DNA of 64,000 nt from contig CM044309.1 in NCBI GenBank assembly GCA_024291935.2, positions 6,448,001 to 6,512,000 on the forward strand. Reading direction: 5' to 3'. Source of the stretch: Okapia johnstoni (lineage: Eukaryota > Chordata > Mammalia > Artiodactyla > Giraffidae). The notes beneath the pieces were generated by a model. The model did not search any database and had not been told where the DNA came from. It saw only the letters and a program-made list of their open reading frames with translations. A program made the translations under genes and the position numbers. This document shows positions 25,385 to 38,399 of the stretch, piece by piece. Position 1 is the stretch's first letter. Every line of letters begins with the position of its first letter.

Positions 25385-25690
25385 TAAGTACTATGTGAGC
25401 TCAGCTGGTAAAGAATCCACCTGCAATGCAGGAGACCCCAGTTCAATTCCTGGGTCGGGAAGATCCGCTGGAGAAGAAATAGGCTACCCACTCCAGTATT
25501 CTTGGGCTTCCCTTGTGGCTCAGCTGGTAAAGAATCTGCCAGCAATGCAGGAGACATGGGTTCCATCTCTGGGTTGGGAAGATCTTCTGGAGAAGGGAAA
25601 GGCTACCCATGCCAGTATTCTGGTCTGTATTCCATGGACTGTATAGACCATGGGGTCGCAGAGTCGGACACGGCTGAGCGACGCTCACCT
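25385..25690 (+). mobile_element. Composite Bov-tA SINE (tRNA-BovA-tRNA-BovA)
   Basis: A tRNA unit, a shortened BovA stopping at CTCCAGTATTCTTG, directly joined to a second full tRNA unit (GGCTTCCCTTGTGGCTCAGC) and a BovA. The same junction occurs at 60888-61174 and 40587-40927. Confidence 0.9.
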
Positions 25691-25695
25691 TCACA

Positions 25696-26129
25696 ATGCC
25701 AGCTCAAGCAACCTTGACATTATACTGGTTATATACTTAAATTGCAAGTAAAAAGGTTTCTAAAAAATCAATAAATATTAGAAAGTTAAATATGTAACAG
25801 AAATCATATGATTGTAAAATGTAAATCTATAAGTCATAAAAGATCACTGATTGAGGTCTTAACAAAACGAATTTTATTTATCATCTAGATAACTAAGCAA
25901 TGTTTCTTTCACGGGTATTCATAAAAGCCCAAATGTGAAAATCTATAAACTTTACTAATTCAGTTTAATTTTGTTATTTAATTCAATCACAAATATCAAA
26001 TATTTATAGAAACACTTTGTGAGACACATTAGCAGTTAATTAGAAATTATGTTTGTATATTAAAAATTAACAAAAACCCATAAACCGCTTTTGGTTTGAT
26101 CTAAGTATTCTTTTTTTATATTAACACAT
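25696..26129. other. MMP16: Intronic sequence, nothing recognised
   Basis: Very AT-rich; no feature supported. Confidence 0.5.
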
Positions 26130-26305
26130 AGTGACAGCAGTTTTAACTCCTATTTGACAGTGACTTTGGATGTCTGTGAGAACCTGAGGAAAGAGCCTCT
26201 GGAATACACACACATATAACACTACGCCCGCACTCGGGGAGTTAACGATGCCCTGACACATGTCCACTTCACTCTCCAGAGTTCCACAAACACAGGGAGT
26301 GAACA
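26130..26305. repeat. Ancient unclassified repeat, copy 2
   Basis: Diverged partner of 25200-25360; see that entry for the shared words. Confidence 0.4.
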
Positions 26306-26436
26306 CTCAGCTCTGAAAACTACAGACGGAAGATTTCTAAAGTAAATTAATACCATAATTGTAATTTTTGGTCCCATCATATAATATGCCACAGATGATT
26401 TTATGTAGCTTAAAAAATTAGACAAAGCAACTCATA

Positions 26437-26910
26437 CTCAGCTCTAATAAGGAATGAAATTGAGTCACTTGTAATGATGTGGATGAACCTAGAGTCTGTC
26501 GCAGAGAGTGAAGTAACTTAGAAAAACAAAGATCATATATTAACACATATATGTGTAGTCTAGAAAAATGGTACTGATGAACCTATTTGCAGGGAAGGAA
26601 GAGAGATGCAGACATAGGGAACCGGCTTGTGGACACAGTGGGCAAAGGAGAGGGTGGATGAATTGAGCATAGCATTGACAATACATACACTACCATGTAA
26701 AACAGGTAGCTCATGGGAAGCTGCCACATCACACAGGGAGCTCAGCTCCGTGCTCTGGGATGACCCAGAGGCCCAGAGGAGCAGGATGGGGAGTGGAGGA
26801 GGAAGACTCAAAGGCAGGGGATATATGTATATTTATAACTGATTTTCACTGCTGTACAGCAAAAACTAATACAACATTGGAAAGCAATCATCCTCCAATT
26901 AAAAAAAAAA
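26437..26910 (+). mobile_element. L1 3' end (ruminant L1)
   Basis: Starts near the ORF2 end (AATAAGGAATGAAATTGAGTC), continues through GGATGAACCTAGAGTCTGT and the 3' UTR, and ends CATCCTCCAATT plus A10. Confidence 0.9.
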
Positions 26911-27327
26911 ACTCTAGAAACAGAAACAACTATGATAACACTAAAATAAAGTTTTCCAGGTTCTGAGGACTTATGTTTAAGTCTTACTACTTTCTCCCTC
27001 TTCAATGGGTCCGCTCACAATTTATTTAACTGATGTCGACCTAAACTAGTGCTCACTCCAAGGTGACCTACCTTTTAAAAAAGACAACTCTGAAAGTTCA
27101 TGATCAAAGTTGAAGGTAGGAAGTAAGGCCCAATCTAACCAAGTTTATTTTCGATTAAAAACATGTTAGTGTAACAAAATCCAATTTAATTAGCTATTGT
27201 TCTTTCTTTCAAATATCACCATTTAAATGACAAGGAGAACAAATACTTTTTAAAAAATTTAAATCACTCCTTTTAAAGTGAGCATTACCCACTTTCTTTG
27301 AACTTGAAGAACATATGCATAAATATG
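26911..27327. other. MMP16: Intronic sequence, nothing recognised
   Basis: No feature supported. Confidence 0.5.
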
Positions 27328-28310
27328 GTATCAGTTCAGTTCAGTCGCTCAGTCATGTCCGACTCTTTGTGACCCAATGGACTGCAGCACGCCAGGCCTC
27401 CCTGTCCATCACCAACTCCCGGAGCTTACTCAAACCCTTCCCCATTGAGTCGGTGATGCTTTCCAACCATCTCATCCTCTGTTGTCCCCTTCTCCTCCCA
27501 CCTTCAATCTTTCCCAGCATCAGGGTCTTTTCCAATCAGTCAGTTCTTCGCATCAAGCAGCCAAAGTATTGGACCTTCAGCTTCAACATCAGTCCTTCCA
27601 ATGAACACCCAGGACTGATTTCCCTTAGGATGGACTGGTTGGATCTCCTTGCAGTACAAGGGACTCTCAAGAGTCTTCTCCAACACCACAGTTCAAAAGC
27701 ATCAATTCTGCGGTGCTCAGCTTTCTTTATAGTCCAACTCTCACATCCATACATGACTATTGGAAAAACCATAGCTTTGACTAGATGGACCTTTGTTGGC
27801 AGAGTAATATCTCTGCTTTTTAATAAGCTGCCTAGGTTGGTCATAACTTTTCTTCCAAGAAGCAAGCGTCTTTTAATTTCATGGCTGCAATCACCATCTG
27901 CAGTGATTTTGGAGCCCCGAAAAATAAAGTCTGTCATTGTTTCCACTGTTTCCCCATCTATTTGTCATGAAGTGATGGGACCAGATGCCATGATCTTAGT
28001 TTTCTGAACGTTGAGCTTTAAGCCAACTTTTTCACTCTCTTTCACTTTCATCAAGAGGCTCTTTAGTTCTTCTTAACTTTCTGCCATAAGGGTGGTATCA
28101 TCTGTGTATCTGAGGTTATTGATATTTCTCCCGGCAATCTTGATTCCAGCTTGTGCTTCCTCCAGCCCAGCGTTTCTCATGATGTACTCTGCATATAAGT
28201 TAAATAAGCAGGGTGACAACATACAGCCTTGACAACATACAGTCCTTTTCCTATTTGGAATCAGTCTGTTGTTCCATGTCCAGTTGTAACTGAGTCTTCT
28301 CCAACACCAC
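27328..28310 (-). mobile_element. BovB LINE 3' fragment with rearranged 5' end
   Basis: Reverse-oriented, from the CAGTTCAGTTCAG tail through the C-terminus and the YADD region to TTGGAATCAGTCTGTTG. The 5' side is odd: GACAACATACAG is duplicated (about 28214-28240), and after TCCAGTTGTAACT the sequence switches to GAGTCTTCTCCAACACCACAG, which belongs about 600 bp away in BovB. Confidence 0.9.
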
Positions 28311-28369
28311 AGAGGATATTGGACACAAAAAGTACACTGTATATTTATAAATCTCATTGAATTCTCAAA

Positions 28370-28530
28370 ATTTTATGATAGGCACTATTATCTTATTCTC
28401 CATAGAATAGATAACTTAGAAAAGCAAAATAGATTAGAGTATTTAAGCAATTTATCTAAAACTACAAAGCATATAAGTAAAGTTAGGATTTAAAATCAGG
28501 CAGTGAATGTCCCCTCTACAAACCCCTACA
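28370..28530 (-). mobile_element. MIR SINE remnant
   Basis: Reverse MIR-like: GGCACTATTATCTTATTCTC, TTTAAGCAATTTATCTAAAA, AGTAAAGTTAGGATTTAAA. Highly diverged. Confidence 0.5.
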
Positions 28531-30184
28531 TTATATAAAGCATCCCTAGTTATTCCAAGTTCTGTTTGCTAACGTTTGATGAGCAACTATTGTGTCAGAC
28601 ACTTTTATAGGCATTTTCTAATTTAATAAGGAAGTAAAGGAAAAAGAAAAAGAAGCCTGAAGACATACTAAGACACTTCAAAATTAGACCCTGCATCAGT
28701 ACAATTGTTATTAACAGTCATTCAAACCAGCATAAATGGGAAAGTTATTGAAACTTGATATATGAAGGTATTTGTGTTTTTAACTGACTTCTCACTAGAG
28801 TGGTTTTGTAAATACTAACATCTCATTAACTAAGGATACTTTATTGTCATATCTATATATACACATGTGCATGCATGCACACACAATAAGCTTTCTTGAC
28901 AATCCATCTGGGCTTGGGTACAGTTCCCTAAGGCAACATCTGGAATTGAAATCCATACCAATCATGAGGCTGCACGAACTGGTGATTAAGTTTTCTGTGT
29001 GCGTGTGCGTGTGTCAGTGTTTTGACTTGTCTTTGTTTTTGCTGGCCCTAACACTTCCACTATTAGTAATGAAATGCAGGGGGGAGACACACACTTAGGT
29101 CTCAATTCCTGTTTTTAAGGGATCAGTGTTGTAAGTATCTCCTTCATCTTACAAAATACTGTGAATCCTTTGGGATATGGCATGAAGGATGTAGGAATTA
29201 AACCTCATTCTAATTCACAGATGTGACTAGTAATTAACAAGGGCACACATTGCCTCCACATTTCCTCCTGGAATTTAAAATTAGTCTCCACTTATTCAGA
29301 AGCTATGTTCCACAGTGAATTCCAATTTTCCATCAATAACGAAATACTTGATTGCTTTCCCCTTGAATCCAGAACGTAGGCTCTCCAAGGACTTAGGAAG
29401 GAAAATAACAGCTAAGCAAAACTGAACAATGTCAAGTGCGATTACTACTCTCTTGGTAGCAGTAACCCACATGAGAAGTTGAAGAAGACAAAATGGAATA
29501 GAAGAAGCTGGTGATACAGCCTGGCAGAGCCCAATAAACTCTGTATTTATAGACTCTTTCAGAGACAACTTTACATAATAGAGAAAATATCTTATACCTC
29601 AAAAGAGCAATTTAAGTTATGTGTGCTTTCAGTGATGGTCTCAATTTTCCAAAGTGGCTGAGTCTATCAAAGAAAAGATACTTTCAAATGCCTTTTGTTT
29701 TTATTACTGCTCAAATCTAATAAACATGCTGGTTTCTGGAAATAATTCAGAAATGTTTTCCAATCCTTAATCTGTTTCCATAAAACACACGTTGGTTAAA
29801 GAAATAGGTAATTCTGGAAATTGTGTAGTAATTTCTTTGGAAATTATAAGTGAAGCACAGATGGTAATACACTGGTTTTACATGATATATTTTTGTATAC
29901 AGACGATATTATCATGAACTTTGCACTGTACCATTTTTTTCTAACAAGACATAAAACAGCACCATAAAATATGCCTGAGTGAAAAAACTAGAAAAATCAA
30001 AACTTCAGACAACATTTTGCTGAAAAATATTAAAAAGATTCATAATGGAAATATATACATACAAACATTTATATTAATTGTGCATTAATCCTAATTACTA
30101 ATTTATACTAATCTGAATAAAATACCAAGAACAGGTTTAGTCCAGTATTTTTATCCCACATCAAATTTCCTCAGTCTCCATTAT
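28531..30184. other. MMP16: Intronic sequence with a short GT tract
   Basis: Contains an imperfect (GT)n at about 28995-29015 and an L2/MIR-like scrap at 28560-28640. Otherwise unique-looking. Confidence 0.45.
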
Positions 30185-30280
30185 CCAACAATCATTTATT
30201 TAGCATCTCTCAATAGCCAGGCATGACACTGGGATAAAAAGGTGAATAAGACTATAACTCTACATTCAAGAATTCTGAAA
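30185..30280 (+). mobile_element. L2/MIR-like remnant
   Basis: TTTATTTAGCATCTCTCAATAG, CCAGGCATGACACTGGGATA and GTGAATAAGACTATAACTC follow the order seen in mammalian L2-type 3' ends. Confidence 0.5.
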
Positions 30281-30395
30281 GATATATTAAATGAAGGGAA
30301 TAATTATTTAAACTGATGGCTTCAGCCGCATTTACTCCTAACAATTTACTTGGTATCATTTTTCTTTTAAAGTAGAACAAGTTAAACTTAAACTT

Positions 30396-30490
30396 GGGCA
30401 AACTCAGAGAGAGTGAGGGACACGGAGGCCTGGCAACCTGCAGCCCATGGGTCACAAAGAGTCGGACGTGACAGCAACTGAACAACAACG
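30396..30490 (+). mobile_element. BovB LINE 3' tail
   Basis: Only the last ~95 bp: GGAGGCCTGGCAACCTGCAG, CAAAGAGTCGGACGTGACA, ending CAACTGAACAACAACGAACG. Confidence 0.85.
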
Positions 30491-30934
30491 AACGAATAAG
30501 ATCAAAATGAGTTACTATTTGTGACTAGAAACCCTACAGTTACTTTTTAAAGTAAAAATAAGTTTCCAGTATGTTTATGGTAAAGAAATAGTATATAATG
30601 TTATTTAAACTTGGACTTTCAATAGTCATCTTTAATAGCTCTATTTTGACAGATTTTCTAAGATATTACTTTCTCCATAAGATTAGCTCCCACAAAGCTA
30701 GACACATACAGCAGACACTCTATATATGTACTCAGATCTGAAAAAAAAAATGATCTCACAAGAGCAGTTTGTTAAAGTATGAGTATTTCCATCACCTGTA
30801 TTATTAACAGAGGAAAAACTTCAGAGCACTCTAAGGATAAAATGTCAATATCTGGAAAAGAAGTCCTATAGAAGTGCTTCTCCCAAACTCATACAATTTG
30901 TCTGTAATAACCAAGAAGCTCTCTGAGACCTGAG
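30491..30934. other. MMP16: Intronic sequence, nothing recognised
   Basis: No feature supported. Confidence 0.5.
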
Positions 30935-31165
30935 AACAGTCCCTTTTGCCTGAGTGTGCTCTAGAGTTACACTGTCTGGAACTGATTCCCAAATTCCACA
31001 CTCACTTACTAGTTGCAAGACTTTAGTTAGGCAAGCTTCTCAACTTCCCTATTACCTCAGTTTCCTTGTTTGTAAAATGAATATGGTAATAACATTTTAT
31101 ATACTTCAGAGAGTTAAAGATGGAATAAGGTAATACATATAACAGCACAGTATATGGCACATGTG
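30935..31165 (+). mobile_element. MIR SINE remnant
   Basis: GTTGCAAGACTTTAGTTAGG, CCTCAGTTTCCTTGTTTGTAA, ATGGTAATAACATTTTATAT, TATATGGCAC: the standard MIR core order. Confidence 0.7.
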
Positions 31166-33822
31166 GAAATTTTTCAAGGCAAAGAAGCCAAGTCTGTGTA
31201 GATGGCAATTGAGAAATTATATTCAACACAACCAGACTTACAATTCTATGGTATGCAAGCGAGTTCAGTAAGTTCAGCTGTACAAAAAGCAAAGATCTAG
31301 ACTTAACAAAATATAGCGAAAAAAATTAAAAGGTAACTAAATCATACCTGTGCTTGCTCAAAGTGATTAGAAGGTAAAAACGAAAGGGGACAAAGCCAAT
31401 AAAAGGTCACCACTAGAAAAGAATAAAAACGCAGCAGGAATATTTTGAGTACACTCAGTTAAAACTCATTGTAACCTTAAAATATTTCACCTCCTCTTGC
31501 CTAAACATTCCACATTAGGGATAGTATAAGAGTAGATCCATCTAAGCATCAAAGTGTCGACTGGGAGGTAGAAAATGTATTGCTTGTAATTGCCAAATTT
31601 ACATGTGGAACAAGAGATGAACCAGAGAATTACAGGCCAATAAACCTGAATTCAATTTAGGGAAAGAAATGGAAAACACGTGGAAGTGCTCAGATAACAA
31701 TCCTCGAGGAATTTCTGTAACTGTGCTTCTCAAAGCCAGATCAATAGTTTGGCAACAATATTAAAATCATTTGGGGAGATGGGAGACATTTTTCAAAACG
31801 TAGAATCTGAAGTTCTACATCAGACATCCTAAAATAGACCTTCTGGAGGAGACAAGAAATCATCACTTTAGACAAGCTCCTCCAGATGACTCATCTGCAC
31901 ACTGAAGTCTGAGACCCACGGCTCCATGGCACAAAAGAAGCAACAGCAAGACTTTTCAACTCAGCGCTATTTACTCCAGGATTGACTATATAAATAAAGT
32001 GTTATCTCTATTCTTTTTAAGTGGTATCTTACTTCAAATTCACGTGTTACATGGCAAGAGTACATAGTCTGAAAAGGCAAATTAAATTTCAAAACATGAT
32101 TATAATTAATTTTAAATGGATCCACTGAATTTTTTAAACAGGGACAACCTATAAATAAAATTGTCTTAGCTCATTTCTAATATCATATTTGCAAGGTTAC
32201 AACTTACTTAGTACAGATCCAATTTTTTTCCCCAAGCTTAACCTTTTAAAATCACACAGTATGAGGGAAATGGAGTGATTACCTTCCATAGGAGAAAAGG
32301 TACAATGGACCGAGGAGTAAAATGGAGCTTATTCGGTGAGAAGCTCAATCATGTTTACCTACACTCTGTAGCTACATCTGTTCCCAATTCGAAAAAAATA
32401 TATTGCAAACAGAGCAGTTCATTTTTTTTCATGATTGGCCTCTTCTATTCAGAAAGCAAATGTATAAATTTCTGTCTCATGCTTGTGTTTATCAATTTGT
32501 ATCAATATAATGTTTAAATAAAAAGGCAAAAAATAAAAGTCTTCCAAACTCCAAATTCTTCAATTAATGCTAACACCATGTCTCTTGATTCCCTATGTGG
32601 GTCCCACCTAGAAGTAGTACATCAAAAAGAGAAGGATCCTGAAGTTGAGGCCCCATTTCCCATCACCTACTTCTTCCTCATCCTCAAAGAATACTTTGAC
32701 AAAAGCAATACGATAGATATGCATAAAATACAAACGTAAAAGTGAACGACTCTTCCTCTTCATTTTGAAGCTATCTAAATATTTACCACAACTTCTTGCC
32801 ACCTAATACTGAACTGTGACTGTGTCATCAAATGAGTCAGTTTGAACTGATTTGTAAAGATATTGTTACACTGTCTGGAATGTATCCTGCAATAAGATTT
32901 GGGGGAAAAAAAATTGTCAGTTTTGTATCTCAGAAAACAAATAAAAGTCCTTGTTGGTCAAAAAGTCATTCCTCTCTAACCTTGAATAAAAGAGTTTATA
33001 AAGGAGTTCATCAACGACAGCTTGTCTGAGAAACATCAGAACTTGGAAACACATGGCCTTCTTTTCTATTTGTGTTCCACAGCTGCAGTCCTTGTTTTTC
33101 CCGATGACATACAAGCAGAGGCTTTAACATCTAGTCTTTGTGTTTGCTAGAAACTAGAAACGAACTAGAATGTACATTAATACTTAGGTTTATATTTCTT
33201 TCCTATGAAAGTGAATATGAATGTCTGCCATGTTGGGAAATGCCCCAAAATTTACATTAAAAATGTGGAAGCAATGTAGACCATATGCAAGTGATCTCCC
33301 CGGAAAAAAGTGGCCGGTATCTTTATAGTATTAACTACCAAACTTAATACATTCTATCACGGAAGACGGATCTGGATTCTATTATATTCCACTCATATCT
33401 CTTCAATTGTGAGATTCAAACTTTTCTTATTAAAATATCATTCAATAATTATCTGATATAAATAGTATATTCACTCCCTCAAACCCTCACTGGAGAAAGA
33501 ATGAGGGACGCATGAGAAAATACATGAAACTTAGACCCTAAGACTGAAAAAAATAAACAAAAAGCTGTACATGAAAGGCTTGCTCTTAATGAGTCTGGAA
33601 TTAGAGCAACTCTTCTAACAGCTAATAAAATGCCATCAGTCATGAGCACAGAAATGACTTTGAACCAACGGGAGAAACAAAAAGAACCACTAAGTTTACT
33701 GTATTCCTGGGGTGAATTGAAAGGTGTGGAAAAACAGGATGCTGAAAGATTAACGTGAGAGGAGGAATCAGTTAAATTTTTACTATTGCCTTAGACTAAT
33801 ACATTAAAATTTAATCAGTTAT
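31166..33822. other. MMP16: Repeat-poor intronic sequence
   Basis: More than 2.6 kb with no young repeat. Open frames at 32275-32517 (+), 32608-32802 (-) and 32832-33029 (+) show no domain. Nothing else supported. Confidence 0.5.
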
Positions 33823-34234
33823 TTCAGTTCAGTTCAGTTCAGTCGCTCAGTCGTGTCCGACTCTTTGCGACCCCATGAATCGCAGCACGCCAGGCCTCTC
33901 TGTCCATCACCAACTCCCAGAGTCCACCCAAACCCATGTCCATCAAGTCGGTGATGCCATCCAACCATCTCATCCTCTGTCGTCCCCTTCTCCTCCCGCC
34001 CCTAATCCTACCCAGCATTAGGGTCTTTTCCAATGAGTCAACTCTTCGCATGAGGTGGCCAAAGTATTGGAGTTTCAGCTTCAACATCAGACCTTCCAAT
34101 GAACACCCAGGATTGATCTCTTTTAGGATGGATTGATTGGATCTCCTTGCAGTCCAAGGGACTCTCAAGAGTCTTCTCCAACACCACAGTTCAAAAGCAT
34201 CAATTCTTCGGTGCTCAGCTTTCTTCACCGTCTC
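33823..34234 (-). mobile_element. BovB LINE 3' fragment
   Basis: Reverse-oriented; uninterrupted frame for the BovB C-terminus ([19 protein letters not shown]...[10 protein letters not shown]), so a young copy, truncated at the CTTTCTTCACCGTC end. Confidence 0.92.
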
Positions 34235-35118
34235 ACCATAAAAACAACCTCACCCTTTATTTTAAACCCAGCTCAATAAAAGACTAGGATTACCTCTCAC
34301 AGGGGTCCATTCAATGATTCCACAGCAAAGGGCAAATATTCCTTTTTTGCAATACTGATCATTTTATGGATAATGAGCAATGGGAGAAAAAAGTCCTTTC
34401 TCAGCCTTCTCTTGTTCCACAAATATTTCACCTTCTCAACCACTCTCTATATAGCTATAATAAGTCATATTTATGTAAGACCTAAAAAAGAACTCTCAGA
34501 GTTTTTACTGTCCAATTCTCTTCTGGAAGAAGGAAAACAGTTACCTCCTTTAATATCACTCTGACTTATTTACTAGAAAGTTTTAAAGTAAGATGAAAAT
34601 CTCTAGATTTACATAAAAAGCTAGCTATTTCCCCAAATCACTCAGAAAGCTATGTTTCAATATACGCATGAATACATATGTTGCATTCCAATCCTTTCTA
34701 TAAATATGCATGAATATAGCATTGTGTGTATATAGTTACAAATGTGTCTAATTGTAATATTATATATAAATTTAAACAAAGGTGAGATGAAGACAGTAAT
34801 TTATAGTGGGTAGAACAAGTGAACATCTTTGCCACTGAGGTAGAAAGCATTTTTCGAGTAAAATTATTTGGGACAAAATGAATTTGTGAAAGTCTGAATT
34901 TAGAAGGTATTTGGTAATAATCTTATATTTTCTCTCTATCCTTTTGCCCCATTAAAACTTGTTTTTAGGAAATATATAAAGAATAAATTCATAGATCAAT
35001 ATTCAAATGTCTAAAACATTTTATTGTTTCACAAGGTATTTTTGTCAACAGAGGGCCAGAGCCCAAATAATATTAACATTTCAAATCCATATTACAATGG
35101 TAATTTCTGCAATTTTGT
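34235..35118. other. MMP16: Intronic sequence, nothing recognised
   Basis: AT-rich; no feature supported. Confidence 0.5.
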
Positions 35119-35262
35119 TGTGGCATCACCAATTCAACGGACATGAGTTTGAGCAAACTCCAGGAGATGGGGAAGGACAGGGCAGCTTGGTGTGCTATAG
35201 TCCATGGGGCTGCCCAGAGTCAGACACAACTCAACACTCAGCGACTGAACAGCAACGAGCAC
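35119..35262 (+). mobile_element. BovB LINE 3' tail
   Basis: GGCATCACCAATTCAACGGAC through GAGTCAGACACAACTCAACA to GCGACTGAACAGCAACGAG. Confidence 0.85.
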
Positions 35263-36079
35263 AGCAAAATGCCCATTTTTCAATAACAGCACAGCTCTTC
35301 ATTAACCCTCACAAGAACACTGGAGTCTGAAGCCCTGTTTTCCACTCTGGTTTCTGTCATGAACTTTCTGTGAAGCCTGAGGTGAGGTCACATCCACAAC
35401 CACGTCCTCAGACTCCTCATCCAGAAAAGCACTGATCTAGATTATGGTTAGAATTCCAACACTAAACGTACAGACTGGGGGCAGGAGGTAGCGTGCAAAG
35501 AGCAACAGACCTTTGCTGTCACCTCTCATATGAAATCAGTCAAAGAAGTTTCAGGAGAAAAAAAATTATTTATGTTTTAACTCTTGAATACAAATAAAGA
35601 CTGTAAATCCAAAAATTATCTTAAGGCTTAAACACAAACGTAAGCCTCTTGGATTTGTGTTTTCTCAGTCACACTAATTCAAAATTCTACCTGGTTTATT
35701 ACAGTTTCTGTTTTTGTTACAGAGTGATCTGTGCATCATGACTATTCTTCCTCTTTCTCAACTGAAACTTCCCTCCAAATTAGGGAACAACCCTACAGCA
35801 GAAAGCATATCTTAATCCTAACCTGTCCAGGGAACCGGAGGGAAAAGGATAGTGAAATGGAAACGGAAGTGAAAGATAGGAAGGTAAGTGCACACGTGTG
35901 TGTACTGAGGGCAGCACAGCTGGAAATGAAGCAGCGGAGAGGAAACAGATAAAAGGGGAGAGCAGAAAGAAAAAGAGGAGGAGATAAATTAATTTCCCTG
36001 CTTTAGACCTCTACAGCTGAAGGCCTGTACAATGGGCGGAACTCGGTTTCTGAGGAAAGTGCTATTTCTCCCCTATCCA
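35263..36079. other. MMP16: Intronic sequence, nothing recognised
   Basis: No feature supported. Confidence 0.5.
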
Positions 36080-36500
36080 ACTGTATTATGAGCTGCCATG
36101 CATGGGCCCCCCAAATTACCTCCAGCTACAGGAAGAGGCATGTGATTCAAACTGGGCTAATCGGAACCTTTCTCAAGGGTTTTACATAGTTGAACTGGAA
36201 GTGTATGCATATGGACAGAGGGAAGTTATTATCCCCCAGAAATGTGGTAAAGAAAAATAGTTGCCAGCTGATAGAAAACCCACACCACGTGGAGAAAAAT
36301 AATCTACAGCAAGAGACAAGGAAGCCAACCAAGAAAGGGAAACAGAGATGTGGGTAAGACAGAAAGCTCTGCAGAGGTCTCAGCTTTAATACATCTGCAA
36401 CTGCCCCAGGCTGACTTGGTCAGCCCTTACCCACAATCCGTGAACCATGCTGGTATTTTCCAGTGCAGCTCCTCTATTGCTCAGGGTAGTTCAAATTAGC
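36080..36500. repeat. Possible ancient repeat remnant, unclassified
   Basis: GAGGCATGTGATTCAAACTG and GGGCTAATCGGAACCTTTCTC resemble words common in old DNA-transposon or LTR remnants, but I cannot assign a family. Confidence 0.3.
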
Positions 36501-36979
36501 TTTCTCTGCATGAACAGAAGTCTAGAATAAAATGTCCAAAGTCATCACAAAATTAATCAATTTTTTTGTTTTGTACAGAAATCTATTTTTGTCTACCTAA
36601 CCACTGTGATATTCATGGAAATACTACAGTAAATAACTCAGAGAGTCAAACTTTCAAGGAAACTACCAAGAAATATTAAAAGACAAGCCCATGCTAAAAT
36701 CAAGGAGTAAAGAACATTAATAATAAGACCAAATTTCAATTTCTTGTCATGCTAAACATGCTGTGTAGTCATCATCAATCTTAATTTAAAGGCAATATAC
36801 AGAGATTCTAGAAGCAACTATCCTGGATAAAGCAACTAGGATTTTAATTATTTTAAAGGCTAATGATGGAGAATTGAAAACAAATAGGTCTTCATTTCCC
36901 CTAAAGTCAGATTAAAGACAACGCATCTAGCATCACAATAATTATTTAATACTACTTTGGAAGAACTAGTCAGTGCAAT

Positions 36980-37344
36980 TACCCAAAAGAATGAATTAGG
37001 GAAAAAGTGAGGAGGTATAAATTATCTTTGCATATAAATGACATGACCATGTACTTAGACAGACAACTGAAGAGATTCTACAGAAGGATTATATGATACA
37101 ATATGATTTAACAAGGTAGTTACTTAAAATAATATATAAAAAAATCAATAGCTTTTCTTTAAATATAGAAGTCCCCATTCTAAATAGCAACAGAAAATTA
37201 AAAATATTAACTGCCTGTCCTTAGAAACCTGCAAAACACTACTGAAGGGAATAAGCAGGATCGCTAGGTATTTTCCCAGGAAGATTTAAACAGATGAGTG
37301 GACAAAATTATACTCAGAAACTGGCCAAGATACATGTAAAAATT
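36980..37344 (+). mobile_element. Ancient L1 ORF2 remnant
   Basis: Decayed L1 RT region: AGGTATAAATTATCTTTGC followed by the position of the L1 catalytic box (AATGACATGACC), AAAATCAATAGCTTTTCTT and TGCAAAACACTACTGAAGGG. Cut by a Bov-tA at 37355; TAAAGGCAGCATTTAAATCAG just after that SINE appears to continue it. Confidence 0.6.
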
Positions 37345-37354
37345 AATATATAAT

Positions 37355-37533
37355 TAAGTGATTAAGTGAAACTTGCTTAGTTGTTCCGACTCTTTGTGAT
37401 TCCACGGGCTGTAGCCCGCTAGGCTCCTCGGTCCACGGGATTCTCCAGTTAAGAACACTGGAGTAGGTTGCCATTTGCTTCTCCAGGATCTTCCCACACT
37501 GGGTTTCCTGCATCTGAGCCACCAGGAAAGTCC
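37355..37533 (-). mobile_element. Bov-tA SINE with target-site duplication
   Basis: Reverse-oriented, internally shortened tRNA part. Flanked by the 10-bp duplication AATATATAAT at 37345-37354 and 37534-37543. Confidence 0.9.
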
Positions 37534-37589
37534 AATATATAATAAAGGCAGCATTTAAATCAGTAAAAATGTCATAGGTTGAATTACTG

Positions 37590-37965
37590 GTCCGATTCTT
37601 CACTTCTCCTACACCGGAACTCTTGCCCAGGCCGCCAGAGGCAATGTGCACATCTGATCTTGACCTTGGGCCTTGTCAAGCAACCAGCTTTGGCTTTAGG
37701 TAAAAGCATATGGTCAGAAAAGACCACATGCTCATGATGAAGCCAAGAACTGATGCGGCTGCTTGCTCGCCAGTGTTTTTGCCATCACCAAGGGAATATG
37801 TTCCAGTCTGTTGCTGGATCCAAGAGCAGGTGAGATGTATTGGGTACAGATGCCCTGGCCAAGCTATATGAAATGCAAGTGCTCTCAGCCTTCCGACCCA
37901 TGAACCAAACCAAATTTGTCTTAAGCCATTGTATTTTATCATTATTAGTTCTCAATAACCTATGT
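37590..37965 (+). repeat. Ancient repeat remnant (MER/MaLR-like), unclassified
   Basis: GATCTTGACCTTGGGCCTTG, TTGCCATCACCAAGGGAATA, TCCAAGAGCAGGTGAGATG and TTAAGCCATTGTATTTTATC follow an order I associate with a common mammalian interspersed repeat, but the family is uncertain. Confidence 0.4.
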
Positions 37966-38006
37966 GGTATACAGGAAAAAGACATATTATTCAGTCTATA
38001 GGACTG

Positions 38007-38141
38007 CTGCTGCTGCTGCTGCTAAGTCGCTTCAGTCATGTCCGACTCTGTGCGACCCCACAGATGGCAGCCCAGCAGGCTCCCCCATCCCTGGGATTCT
38101 CCAGGCAAGAATACTGGAGTGGGTTGCCATTGCCTTCTCCA
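38007..38141 (-). mobile_element. Bov-A SINE monomer with target-site duplication
   Basis: (CTG)n start, then CTAAGTCGCTTCAGTCATG...GGGTTGCCATTGCCTTCTC. Flanked by the 11-bp duplication CTATAGGACTG at 37996-38006 and 38142-38152. Confidence 0.95.
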
Positions 38142-38399
38142 CTATAGGACTGAAGCACTGGTTAATCAATTTTAGGGAAGTCATGACTTATATTCCAATT
38201 TTAGTACCTGTATCAAAAGTATTTTACGTAAATCAAAGATTTGGATGGAAAAAATGAAGACCAAAACAATTTCTTTTAAAAACAGATTTGAAATGCTGAA
38301 GAATTTTTGAAGCATGATACAAAACTAAAAGCCACAATATAAATGACTAACTTGAAAAAATAAACTAGCAAAACCAAAATATATCAACAAATTCATTTT

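Noticed and set aside
25385..25690. tRNA genes suggested by A/B-box-like words
   Set aside because: They are the tRNA-derived heads of Bov-tA and CHR SINEs, lacking intact cloverleaf arms.
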